Shown here: positions 43,701 through 53,277 of the stretch, piece by piece
Layout: every line of letters starts with the position of its first letter
Position numbering within the stretch: position 1 is the first letter of the stretch
Source: Caecitellus pseudoparvulus
Lineage: Eukaryota; Bigyra: Bicosoecida
Direction of reading: 5' to 3'
NCBI GenBank assembly: GCA_965644315.1
Contig: CBFFRQ010000040.1
Span: 342,124-406,123 of the forward strand
DNA: 64,000 nt
The notes under the pieces: generated by a model
What the model saw: only the letters and a program-made list of their open reading frames with translations
What the model was told of the DNA's origin: nothing
Database searches by the model: none
Made by a program: the position numbers and the translations under genes

Positions 43701-45230
43701 GCGGGGCAGAAGCGGCGGTCCAGCCTGGCCAAGTGGAAGACTGCAGAGGAGGTGGCTGCGCTGATCCGGTCCCTGCCCCGGGACCAGCAGCCCAACCAGA
43801 TCATCGTCACGCGCAAGACGCTGCTGGACCCCATGGAGGTGCACTTGCTGGACTTCCCCAACGTCGTCATCAAGGGTTCTGAGCTGAACCTGCCCTTCCA
43901 GTGCCTGCTGGACATCGAGAAGTTCGGGGACATGGTCATCCGTGCCACGGAGCCGATGATGCTGCAGTACAACATGTACGACGACTGGATGGCGAAGGTG
44001 TCCTCGTACACGTGCTTCTCCCGCCTCATCCTCCTGCTGCGCGGGCTGCACGTGAACACAGGCAAGACCAAGGTGGTGCTGAAGCCGGACAAGACGACGG
44101 TGACGGAGGCGCACCACGTGTGGCCCAGCCTCACGGACGACGAGTGGATGAAGGTGGAGGTCATGTTGAAGGACTTGATCCTGGAGGACTACGGTCGCAA
44201 GAACAACGTGAACGTGGAGTCCCTGACGCAGAACGAGATCCGCGACATCATCCTGGGCATGGAAATCGCGCCGCCTTCCGAGCAACGCCAGCAGATCTCC
44301 GAGATCGAGGCGCAGAAGGAGGCGGCGGCGGCGCTGACCGAGACGACGACGCGCGCGACGAACGTGCGTGGCGAGGAGATGATCGTGACGACCACCTCCG
44401 CGTACGAGCAGGCGACGTTCGCCAGCCGCACCGACTGGCGCGTGCGGGCCATTTCGGCTGCAAACCTGCACCTGCGTACGAGCCACCTGTACGTGTCGTC
44501 GCCTGACTTGAGCGAGGAAGGCATCACGTACATTATGCCCAAGAACATCCTGACGAAGTTCATCACTATCGCCGACCTGCGCACCCAGATTGGCGGCTTT
44601 CTGTACGGCGTATCGCCGCCCGACACGCCGTCAGTGAAGGAGGTGCGCGCCATCGTCATGGTGCCGCAGGTGGGCAACCACGCGTCAGTGACGCTGACGG
44701 AAAAGGTGCCTGCACACGACTACCTGTCGGATTTGGAGCCGCTGGGGTGGATCCACACCCAGCCCAACGAGAAGCGGCACCTGGAGCCGACGGATGTGGT
44801 GAAGCACGCCGCCCTGGCGAGTGCTGGGCAGTGGAACCCCGACACAGCCGTACTCCTGACCTGCTCCTTCACGCCCGGGTCTGTCTCCGTTGCCGCGTAC
44901 AAGGTGCTGCCTGAGGGGCTGATGTGGGGCGCCGAGTCGGCGACGGCGGGAGCCAACCCGCCCGGCTTCGCGCCCAAGAAGCACTACGCCAAGGTGCAGA
45001 TGCTGCTGTCTGACCGCATCATGGGCTTCTTCATGGTGCCCAGCGCAGGCTCCTGGAACTACAACTTCATGGGCTCCAAGCACTCCCCCAGCATGCCCTT
45101 TGGCCTGCGCCTGGACAACCCCTTGGAGTACTACAACGAAGCCCACCGCCCAGCGCACTTCCTGACGTTCAAGGCGTCCCTTGGGGGCGCGGCGGAGGCA
45201 GGGGCAGATGTGGAGGACCCCTTCGCGTAG
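37760..45230 (+). CDS. PRP8: Spliceosomal core protein PRP8 (U5 snRNP)
   Basis: Scaffold of the spliceosome catalytic centre. Exon 1 37760-38263, a 115-bp intron (donor GTGCGT, acceptor CTCTCCTCGCAG) and exon 2 38379-45230 join in phase 0 at [20 protein letters not shown], giving 2,451 residues (human about 2,335). The N-terminus is the expected Pro/Gly/Met-rich segment. Then come the N-terminal domain ([20 protein letters not shown]), RT-like/thumb, linker and endonuclease-like regions ([38 protein letters not shown]), the RNase H-like domain ([14 protein letters not shown]) and the C-terminal Jab1/MPN domain ([24 protein letters not shown]) ending [15 protein letters not shown]. Almost every block is conserved. 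One exception is residues about 412-505 (39112-39390), where a Gly/Ala-rich stretch replaces a shorter acidic segment. Confidence 0.98.
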
Positions 45231-45255
45231 GCGTGGCGTCGTTCGTCGCAAACAC

Positions 45256-45263
45256 AATGCATT
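45256..45263. terminator. Shared palindromic 3'-end signal AATGCATT between PRP8 and the histidine kinase
   Basis: The palindrome reads AATGCA on both strands. It is 26 bases after the PRP8 stop and 24 bases beyond the histidine-kinase stop in a 56-bp convergent gap, so one element could serve both genes. Confidence 0.4.
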
Positions 45264-45286
45264 GCAGTGGTGCGCCACCCCTGTGC

Positions 45287-48200
45287 TCACTCTTGCAACC
45301 CACTGGCCTGTCTGGTCGGGCTGTCGTCCCCCCCGAACAGGAGGTCCTGGATGGCGGTGCGCAAGACGTGCGGGTCCACAGGCTTGGTGCAGACCTTGTC
45401 TGCGCCGGCGCACTTGAGGTCGTGCACGTCCTGCATGAGGGCATTGCCTGTGAGGCCGATGATGGGGCCCGTGTACCCCATGCGGCGGATGGCCCGGCAG
45501 GCGTCAAGGCCATTCATCACGGGCATCTGCACGTCCATGGTGATGACCGAGATGCCCTTGACGCCAGCTTGGGACACCGCCTCCACCGCCTCCACGCCAT
45601 TCGCCGCTTGCACGACGTCAGTCACGCCACACCGCCGCAGCAGTGTCCGCCGCAGCAGCTTTCGAGTGGTTGCCACGTCGTCCACGACCAGAGCGGTGAC
45701 CTTGGGCAGGGGGGACTCCCCCACAGCACCTGCTTGCCCGCCGTCGTCAGTTTCTGCTGCTTGCTCCTGCGCCTCGGGCTGGTGGGTGGGGGCAGCCTTC
45801 GCGTCGGCTTGCTCGGGGAGTGACGCCATGACAAGCTGGGCAGTGGCAGGGCCTGCACAGCTGTCGCTGACGGCGCGGGGTGGGCGGCCGCGTGGCGAGC
45901 ACGGGTCAGCCGTCGGCACTTGGGCTGAGGCGCCGGGGGGCTGCCCTTGGAGCGCCTTGCCAGGGGCTTGGGCCGTGCCAGGCGCGCTGCAGACGGCCAG
46001 GCGGGGTGGGGCCAGCAGGTCCGAGGCTGTGTTGGCGCGCTGCGGGCGGGCGTGGCGACGGCGGGTTCCGTGCCGCCGTGCCATGGCCGCGGCAGGCATG
46101 CTGTCTGACTCGTCCATGCCCACGAGGGACTCCCATCGGGGGGCCAGCGGCGCCGTGCTGCGTGGCGGTGGCACTGGCACGCTGATGGAGCGGGCGTGGT
46201 CCCCTGCGGCGGGGCCAGGGGGTGGCGGCGGCAGGGCTGTCGTGGAGGTGGCTGAAGAGGAGTGGGTGACGGGCGGCTGGGCCGCGGTCTGATCCAGGCG
46301 TGGTGGGGAGGCGTCGTGGAGGGCGGGCGCAGGCGCTAGCGCTGGCTGGGCAGCCCCCCCTGGCGGCTTGATTTGCGTGAGGGGCACGGTGAAGGAGAAC
46401 TCTGCTCCTCTGCCCTCGCCCTGCGACGCCGCTGACACGGTGCCGCTGTGCCGCGTGATCATGGTGCGGGCGATGGTGAGGGACAGCCCGGTGCCGGAGG
46501 AGGTGGGCAGGAACTGGAAGGGTTTCCACACCGCCTCCAAGTCTTGCTGCCGCATGCCGGCGCCGTTGTCTGTGACGCGGAAGGTGAGCCACCGCCGCGC
46601 CACGCGGGGGAACTGGCGCAGGCTGGCGTGCGACCCGGGCCCCGTGAAGGGGGCGCCCTCCACGCCACCACCCTCCACGCTGCTGCTGCTGCCGACCTCT
46701 GTCGCGCTGCGACTGAGGCGAGGCTGGTCCGGGGGGGCCGGCGGCATGGGGTCCGCTGTGGGGCCGGGGGCGCCCGTGTCCGATCCCTGCCTGCCCATGA
46801 CGGGGACGCGGTGCGGCACGACCTCCTCGCTGTCTGCGCGGTGGACAGGGCCCACCGTGGTGCCGGCCTCGCCTTCCCCGTTCCCCGTGGAGAAGGTGGC
46901 CATGTTCCACGTGTCGGGGGCAGGCAGGCGCGGGCCGGAGCGCTTGCGTTTGCGCACGTCGATGGGTGGCTCCAGCTCCAGCAGCTGCACCTTCACCTGC
47001 GGCGTGCCCTGCTCACACGCGAGGGAGTACTGGATGGCGTTCTCCAGCATGGCGTTCATGGCGAAGACGATGTTCTGCTGCTCCACCAGCACCCACAGCG
47101 CGTCGATGGGCCCACCCTCCAAGTCCACTGCCGAGCAGGGCAGGGGGCTGGCCACCTCTCGGTTGCCGCCCCCCGCCCCCACCTCAGCGGCAGGGTAGGC
47201 GCTGGAGGTGCCTGTGCAGCAGGCTGTAGGGCGCTGGGGCGGTGGCTTCTGCAGGCGCTGGTCGAACGGGACGAACCCCGACACGACCATGTGCACTCCC
47301 AGTGCGGCCGCACGGCGCCGGTGCTGCTCCACCACGCCGCTGTAAATGGCGATGATGTTCATGGGCTTGCGCAGCAGGTTGTGCTTGGGCTGGCGCAAGC
47401 CTGCCAGTTCCTTCACCTTGTCTAGCAGGCGGGCGGTCTGGCGGCAGGCGCTGGCGCTGGTCGCAACCAGGTCGCGCAGCTCTGCCCGGGTGTCGCCTTG
47501 CAGGGGCTGGGGCCCGGCCAGGATGTCGTGGGCGTCGTCTGAGGCCAGGAGGATGTTGCCCAGGGGTGTGCGCACTTGGTGGAAGAGCCACTTGGTGAAC
47601 TGCTGCATGCCAGCCATGGTGCGGTCAGCCGCCTCCATGCGCTCCTGGTACTGGGTGAGGGCGACGGTGGCCCACATGAGCATCATGGGCGTGGCGAAGT
47701 TGAAGGTGACGGTGGTGAGGACCTCAGAACTGTCCACGAAGACCCAGTGCGCCGCCAGGTGGGGGGGCAGGTAGAACCCCGCCGAGGAAGCGGCGATAAT
47801 GATGAGGGGTGTGACGACAGACCACGCCGCGACGAACTTGGTGATGACGTGCTTCTGGTGCACGCGGCGCATCTTGATGTGGTACACCGCCACTGACATG
47901 AGCACCAGGTACACCAGCACGGTGCAGGCGGAGGTGACTTCGTACGCGCCACGGGCCTGTGCGCCGCCACTGAGCACGTAGATGTGTTTGAAGAAGACGA
48001 AGGCGATGCCTTGGCCCAGCACCAGCGTCATAATCACGAACATCCACACGGCGGGGAGCCCGCAGACGAACATGAGGTACCGCGCCAGCGAGGGGTACAC
48101 AAAGTAGATGCTCTGCACGTCTGCCCACGTGTACTGCTCCTCGTCCAGCTCAGCGTTGCTCAGCACCTCGCTCCACGACACGCACTCTGCGCAGCGGAAG

Positions 48201-48835
48201 ACAGGGACGTACCCTGACGTTCGCAGCATGCCCACAAGTACAGCATAAGCCGTCCTGCGCAGGAAGAAGCGGCGGGGGAGCGGCGTGACGGCACCGGGGC
48301 GTTGCGCTGGCGTTTCAGTGAAAGCACCAGTCATCACGCACAGTCTGCTGGCCAGGCGCACTGCTCGGCGTGTGTGGGGGTTGGGGGCGAGGTGGGCCCA
48401 AACTGCAATGACGTAGAGGAACAGCATGAAACTGATGGCGGTGGAGAGGCCTGCAAACACGCGTCGCAGCGTGCCGGGCGGAGCGTAGTCCAGGTCCAGA
48501 TCTCGCCCCAGCTCCACAGCCGTCACCTCCATGAGGGAGATGAGCAGCAGCTCCAGCACCAGGAGGGAGCCCTCGTAAGCATCATAGTACGTCTCCACCA
48601 GCGCAATGGTGCCCTGCATGCGCTCCGTCCACCGCGCGCAGAAGGGCTGGCAGCCCGGGAAGGCGTTCATCGTCCCATCGTCGGCGGAGCACCACAGCGG
48701 GCTGCGGGTGTCACAGCAGCTGCATGGCGTGCTGCTCTGGCACAGTGCCGCCAGCGGCACGCCTGCACCAGCGCTTGACACGCCCCCCTCGCGTGGCGTG
48801 CTGCTCACCGCGGCACTGGGCGGGCCGGCTGCCAT
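45287..48835 (-). CDS. Multi-pass membrane hybrid histidine kinase with C-terminal receiver
   Basis: Two-component phosphorelay sensor of 1,182 residues from ATG 48835. The frame stays open upstream into the divergent MO25 gene, but that part is antisense; an ATG at 49102 is the only plausible longer start. After a Cys/Ser-rich leader there are about six or seven hydrophobic segments (for example SLLVLELLLISLMEV, ISFMLFLYVIAVWAHL, YLMFVCGLPAVWMFVIM, YLVLMSVAVYHI, VVTPLIIIAASSAGFYL, NFATPMMLMWATVAL). The H-box is LFHQVRTPLGNI (about residue 417). The ATPase domain has the N-box AMLENAIQYS, then an insert of about 125 low-complexity residues, then DNGAGM, GTGLSLTIA and GRGAEFSFTVPL. A long Pro/Ala linker leads to the receiver: VVDD, phospho-acceptor Asp in ITMDVQMPVMNG (about residue 1100), GLTGNAL and KPVD. 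All key residues are present. The ligand is unknown. Confidence 0.92.
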   Translation of the reverse strand: MAAGPPSAAVSSTPREGGVSSAGAGVPLAALCQSSTPCSCCDTRSPLWCSADDGTMNAFPGCQPFCARWTERMQGTIALVETYYDAYEGSLLVLELLLISLMEVTAVELGRDLDLDYAPPGTLRRVFAGLSTAISFMLFLYVIAVWAHLAPNPHTRRAVRLASRLCVMTGAFTETPAQRPGAVTPLPRRFFLRRTAYAVLVGMLRTSGYVPVFRCAECVSWSEVLSNAELDEEQYTWADVQSIYFVYPSLARYLMFVCGLPAVWMFVIMTLVLGQGIAFVFFKHIYVLSGGAQARGAYEVTSACTVLVYLVLMSVAVYHIKMRRVHQKHVITKFVAAWSVVTPLIIIAASSAGFYLPPHLAAHWVFVDSSEVLTTVTFNFATPMMLMWATVALTQYQERMEAADRTMAGMQQFTKWLFHQVRTPLGNILLASDDAHDILAGPQPLQGDTRAELRDLVATSASACRQTARLLDKVKELAGLRQPKHNLLRKPMNIIAIYSGVVEQHRRRAAALGVHMVVSGFVPFDQRLQKPPPQRPTACCTGTSSAYPAAEVGAGGGNREVASPLPCSAVDLEGGPIDALWVLVEQQNIVFAMNAMLENAIQYSLACEQGTPQVKVQLLELEPPIDVRKRKRSGPRLPAPDTWNMATFSTGNGEGEAGTTVGPVHRADSEEVVPHRVPVMGRQGSDTGAPGPTADPMPPAPPDQPRLSRSATEVGSSSSVEGGGVEGAPFTGPGSHASLRQFPRVARRWLTFRVTDNGAGMRQQDLEAVWKPFQFLPTSSGTGLSLTIARTMITRHSGTVSAASQGEGRGAEFSFTVPLTQIKPPGGAAQPALAPAPALHDASPPRLDQTAAQPPVTHSSSATSTTALPPPPPGPAAGDHARSISVPVPPPRSTAPLAPRWESLVGMDESDSMPAAAMARRHGTRRRHARPQRANTASDLLAPPRLAVCSAPGTAQAPGKALQGQPPGASAQVPTADPCSPRGRPPRAVSDSCAGPATAQLVMASLPEQADAKAAPTHQPEAQEQAAETDDGGQAGAVGESPLPKVTALVVDDVATTRKLLRRTLLRRCGVTDVVQAANGVEAVEAVSQAGVKGISVITMDVQMPVMNGLDACRAIRRMGYTGPIIGLTGNALMQDVHDLKCAGADKVCTKPVDPHVLRTAIQDLLFGGDDSPTRQASGLQE

Positions 48836-49100
48836 GGGACGGCGAGAGAGTTCGCCGAATGTGCTGTGTGAGGGGGGGGGGCGGGTTGCAGTCACGAATG
48901 GCAGCCGCTGCCCGCCAAACTCCACACCAACACTCCATTCAAGCGCTGAGTCTTGGAAGTAGCGGCGCGCTAGCGATTGCAGGGCCTGCTTTCGCTGCAG
49001 GACTGCCGGCGTTTCATTTGCCGGGCGTTTCGCGGACAGCTCTCGCAGCACCTGCCGCGCTGTGCGCGGGAGCCGAGGCGCTCGCGGCTGGCACGACACC
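48836..49100. other. Divergent spacer, histidine kinase (-) / MO25 (+)
   Basis: A 265-bp spacer. The minus strand is open throughout and has an ATG at 49102 that overlaps the MO25 ATG at 49101 through a CCATGG palindrome. No motif shared with other promoters seen. Confidence 0.45.
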
Positions 49101-50524
49101 ATGGCATCCCTGTTTGGATGGCGCAAGTCGCCCGCTGAAGTGGTGCGGCTGGCCACCACCTCCATGAGCAAGTCCGAAGCCTCGGTACGTAAGGCGAAAG
49201 GCGTGGCAGTGCCGGGCAGCCTTGCGCAGCCGCCCGTCCCCGCTGCCGTGCCGCAGGACCGCGAGGAGGTCGTCAAGCGAGTTGGAGAGATGAAGAAGTA
49301 TGTGTGCGGGGAGGTGCGTAGACTGGACGCCGCACCGCTGCGCCGCCAGCGCTGCAGCGTGGCACCTGGTGTGCGTTGTGCTGGCTTGCGCAGAGCGGCA
49401 AGGAGCCGAAGCCAGACAAGTGCGCAGCCATCGCGCAGGCGATGATTGACAACGACATCATCCGCGTCATGTCTGCCTGTTTCTCTGAGCTGGACTTCGA
49501 AGTGCGCAAGGAGCTGACGGCAGTGGTGTGCCGTTGCATCGTGCACGACCACGCCGGCTTCGCCACCACCTACCTGCCCCTGCGCACACGGGAGGTGGCC
49601 AGCATGCTGCAGCACTACAAGTCTGAGGACGCTGGGCTGCTGGCAGGGCAGGTGGTGCGGGAGGTGGTGCTGGCGTCCCCTGCCCTGCACCTGGCCGTGC
49701 TGACCGCCGAGCCCCACCATGCCGAGTTCATGCCGCTGAACGAGCATGTGGTGCAGCTGCTGCACGAGCATGTGAATGCGCAGAGCTTCAACATCGCCGC
49801 TGACGCGCTGCAGACGGTGACGGCCCTGCTCACCACCAACTGCGGCACCATGCGGGAGTTTCTCACAGCGCACCACGCCGCCTTCTTCAACGCCTTCAGC
49901 ACCATGCTCGTGAGCAAGCGCTACCCCACGCGGCTGGAGGGCTTGAAGCTGCTCTCTGAGCTGCTGCTGGACAAGGACAACTTCGAGATCATGGTGGAGT
50001 TCGTGCGCAACAGGCAGTACATGCGTAGCATCATGACGCTCATGAGGGACAAGCACACCTCCGTGCAGTTCGAAGCTTTCCACGTCTTCAAGCTCTTTGC
50101 CGCCAACCCAGACAAGCCTGAAGCCATCCAGCACATCCTGCTGGCAAACCGCGACAAGCTCGTGCAGTTCATGCGCAGCCTGTGCAATGACCGGGACGAC
50201 GCTGACTTCCTGCGTGAGCGTGCACTCATCATCGAAACGCTGCTGGGCATGGAGGGTGACGTGCCGGCCAGCCCCAGCGCCAGCGTGGAAGGCACGCCAG
50301 ATGCCGCTGCCGCCCAAGGTGCAGCTGTTACAGGCAGCACACCCCCTGCCCCGCCTGCCGCCGCCGCCGCCGCCGCTGCTGCCGCTGGGTCAGGGGGAGT
50401 GCCGGCTTCTTCGCCGAGTGCAACGTCGGAAGTGCCTGCGGAGGCAGCGGAGCCCGCTGCAGCCGAGACGAGTGCCCCTGCGCCGGAAAAAAGCGACGCT
50501 GGCACAAGTTCAAGTGCCAGTTGA
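49101..50524 (+). CDS. CAB39: MO25/CAB39 scaffold protein
   Basis: Armadillo-like helical scaffold that activates GCK/STE20-type kinases (with STRAD and LKB1 in animals). Exon 1 49101-49313 and exon 2 49394-50524 (donor GTGCGT, acceptor GGCTTGCGCAG, phase 0) give 447 residues. Family hallmarks: a FGW..SP..VV start, MKKYVCGE, RTREVASMLQHYKSEDAGLLAGQVVREV, FNIAADALQTVTALLT, SKRYPTRLEGLKLLSELLLD, NFEIMVEFVRN, LKLLMNLMRD-like RSIMTLMRDKHTSVQFEAFHVFKLF, ANPDKPEAIQHIL and NDRDDADFLRERALI. The core ends near residue 360. An extra tail of about 85 Ala/Pro/Ser/Glu residues is added that animal MO25 (about 340) lacks. AATGCA follows only at +168. Confidence 0.95.
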
Positions 50525-51024
50525 CAGATGCATGGGCTCTTCGCGGTAGCTGACCCGCACCCTGCCGCGTGGGCACCGGGAGCAAATCGGCTGGAGCAGC
50601 TGATCACCGGCACAACTACGCTGCGTTCCTCCCAGCACGCCGCTGTGTGTGAGGGCCGAGGGGAAGCAGGGCAAGGCCCTGCAGTACGTTGAATGCATTC
50701 CCGCCTCGCGAGGTCACCCCATTTGACGCCTCTGGCGCCCCCATAGGCGCAATGGGTGCTTCCTACACCCACTCCTGCGGGGCATTCCGCAGGCTCCAGT
50801 CGCCAGCCAAGGCGTGCTGGTGGTGCAGTGCACTGGCACGCCCGGCTCACATTCACGCTGGCACTGGACGGCGCGCGACAGGGGAAGCCTCCACACACGC
50901 ACACAGGCTTCCCTGCACTCAGCCCTGTCTTGCTGAGCGCGGCGTCTGTCTGCCCGGACGTGGCAGCGGCACAGAGCATCTCCAGCTGGAGCAGAGTCGA
51001 AACGCCCCTTCACTGGCAGGCGGC
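50525..51024 (+). other. Spacer between MO25 and the Zn2Cys6-like gene
   Basis: 500 bp. AATGCATT at 50692 is the likely MO25 3' signal. The downstream gene's frame is open from about 50689, so a longer 5' start (ATG 50755 or nearby) is possible, but the encoded residues have no pattern. Nothing else seen. Confidence 0.45.
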
Positions 51025-53018
51025 ATGGCAGCGCCCCTGCACAGCACTGCAGCGCCATCAGGCAGCAGTGCCAAGACAGGGCATGCAGCCCATGCAGGTG
51101 CTTCCCAAGCCGAGGGCACAGTGGCAAAGTCTGCCTGTGCCGTGTGCAAGAAGGCAAAACGCCGGTGTGAAGGGGGCCGCCCTTGCGCGAGATGCAGGAG
51201 GTGCGTGTGAGCTGGTGCAGGGTGACTTTGCCCGGCAGATGGCACGTGGCCCCCTCCGGTTTCGCAGAGCCGGGCGTGAAATCGAGTGCTTGTCAGGACG
51301 CCTCTTTGACTCGGCCAAGCAGCGGCGCATCGCAGGCATTCGGGCGGCGGCAGCTGCTGCGGACGCCGCTGCCGCCATCCCGTACTCAGCACACGGCAGG
51401 CACGGCGTGCCGTACATGCCGTCTCCCTGGATGCCGCCGGCGCCCATGCAGCAGTCTGGTGCGTGCGTGTGCTTGGGCTGACGTGCCTGGGGCATCGACA
51501 GCGGCGCTGAATCGCAAGTTGGAGTCACCCGCGTGTCATTGCAGCAGGCTCTTGACTTTGCGCCCCCACCCCGCAGGCATTCCTCCCCCGGGACGGCAGT
51601 CACACATGGTGCCGCCACCGGCACTCGCCTGGACACCCATGCTGCACGAGACAAGCACAGCTGCGTCTTCGTCGGGCACCCAGCATGCCGGTGCCTTGCC
51701 GGCGTCAGTCGGTGGTGTAAAGCGGCCACGGCCCACCATGCAGGGCACCCACTCCCCACGTCAGCCCTTCCACCTCGGGCCCAACCCTGCTCCCCACCAC
51801 CCTGCCTCTGAACCTTCCCTGCACCCCTCAGGCTGGCACGGCGATGGCACTTACGCTGGCTCTGTCAGCGGCGCCAGCCACGTGCCTCTGCCCCTCACGG
51901 AGCAAGACGTGGCGGCCGCTGCGCCAGGGCAGGCGTGCTCCGAAGCCAGCATGCTGCGCAACGTGACCGTGCAGAGCATGTTGCTGGACGAGGTGAGCGA
52001 GAGCACCCTGCTGTCCCTCTTCCCGCGGGGCAGTGCCTTGCACTCCCCCGACGCTGTGCCGGCGTTGCCAGAAAGCCTGCGTCAGTCCCTGGCCGGCCTG
52101 CACGACAAGCTGTTCGGGCAGTCGCCAGGGCTGGGGCAGCACCCCTTCGTGGCCATGCTGACTGGACTGCTGTCGCAGCACTTGGGGGTGCGCTCGCCCT
52201 CCTGCTCCCTCGCAGTGCAGTCTGTGCTGGGCCAAGTGTTGGCAGCTTCCTCGCTGCCTGTGGCCCACGTCGTGTATTGGTACCCGCCGCATGGGCACAG
52301 CGAGGCGACGCCCATCTTCTACGGCAGCCAGGCGCTGTTCTCCCTCTTCGCTGTGAGCGGTGCTGATGCAGAGGCTCTGCCGTTCATGCTGGGCAGCAGC
52401 CTCGCGTCCACGGTCGTGGCGGGCCACGTCTGCCGCGTGCAACAGCACCACCCCGCCCTGCACCACCTGCACGGCCCCAGCGTCCTGCCCCGCCTGCGCG
52501 CCGTCACGCGATCAGTGCAGGAGCAAGCTGCCCTGTTCACCTTCGCCGGCACGTTCCTGGGCGGCAGCGGCCCCGCCTCACGCGCAGCTCACGCCCAAGG
52601 CGGCACGGTGCCCTTGCCGTCTTTCATGGCACAGGAGCGCGTAACGCTCATGTGGTCTCCCTGGGCATCTAGCCCCACCCTGGATGGCATAACGTTCGTG
52701 TACCAGCAGGCCCAGCCTCCGCCTGTGCCCCACTCTGCGCCCCTGTCGTCCATGGTGCCCTTCGGACTGCCCGCCGTTGTCACGAGTGCGGCGTCAAACT
52801 CCGCTTCCGCATGGGCAGAGAGTTTTCGTCGCCTGACGCCACAGGCCGCCGCTGCCCCCCCAACATCTGCACCCCTCAGCGTGCCCCAGGCACCAGATCC
52901 TCACACCTCTCTCGCCTACGCTGCACGGCCGTCTGAGACCAGCACAGCTGCCACCAGCCCGGCCTCCCAGCAACACGCTGTTGCAGGCGCAGCTCCAGTT
53001 GCCGGGAGCACCGCTTGA
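51025..53018 (+). CDS. Zn2Cys6-like, PAS-like transcription factor candidate
   Basis: Three exons join in phase: 51025-51200, 51268-51458 and 51577-53018 (both donors GTGCGT), giving 602 residues. The first intron splits a Cys-rich basic motif: CAVCKKAKRRCEGGRPCARC, then RR and, across the junction, RAGREIEC. This gives C-x2-C-x6-C-x5-C-x2-C-x9-C, the binuclear zinc-cluster pattern of fungal transcription factors (last spacing usually 6-8), so DNA binding is likely. A short basic, Ala-rich helix follows (FDSAKQRRIAGIRAAAAAAD). About residues 295-430 hold a region compatible with a PAS fold (VVYWYPPHGHSEATPIFYG, then SQALFSLFAVSG), as in the AcuK/ERT1 group; this part is inference. The rest is Pro/Ser/Ala-rich. 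ATG choice rests on position only. Confidence 0.7.
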
Positions 53019-53130
53019 CATTGCATGCCAGGCCCTGAAGGGTCAAAGCATTCTCGTGTGTATTCTTCTCGTGCCAATTCCCGGCGCCCTTGCGTCTTTC
53101 GACTGTGTTTCATTCCACCGCAAGGTCACC

Positions 53131-53136
53131 AATGCA
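53131..53136 (+). terminator. Candidate 3'-end signal (AATGCA) of the Zn2Cys6-like gene
   Basis: Starts 113 bases after the stop at 53018, in the 259-bp spacer before the next start. Confidence 0.25.
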
Positions 53137-53277
53137 GTGCCGCCACAGTCCCCTTTGCTGAGCGCAACCCGCCGCCCTGCCACCACACATATCCGCACAA
53201 CTGAGGCGACTCTAGGCCCACGCTTTCGACGGGCCCTTCTTGGTTCTGTCGGCACTGCTCATCTCCTGTGCTCTGCC

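Noticed and set aside
48836-50317. N-terminal extension of the histidine kinase across MO25
   Set aside because: The frame is open but is antisense to conserved MO25 codons; the realistic start is 48835, or at most 49102.
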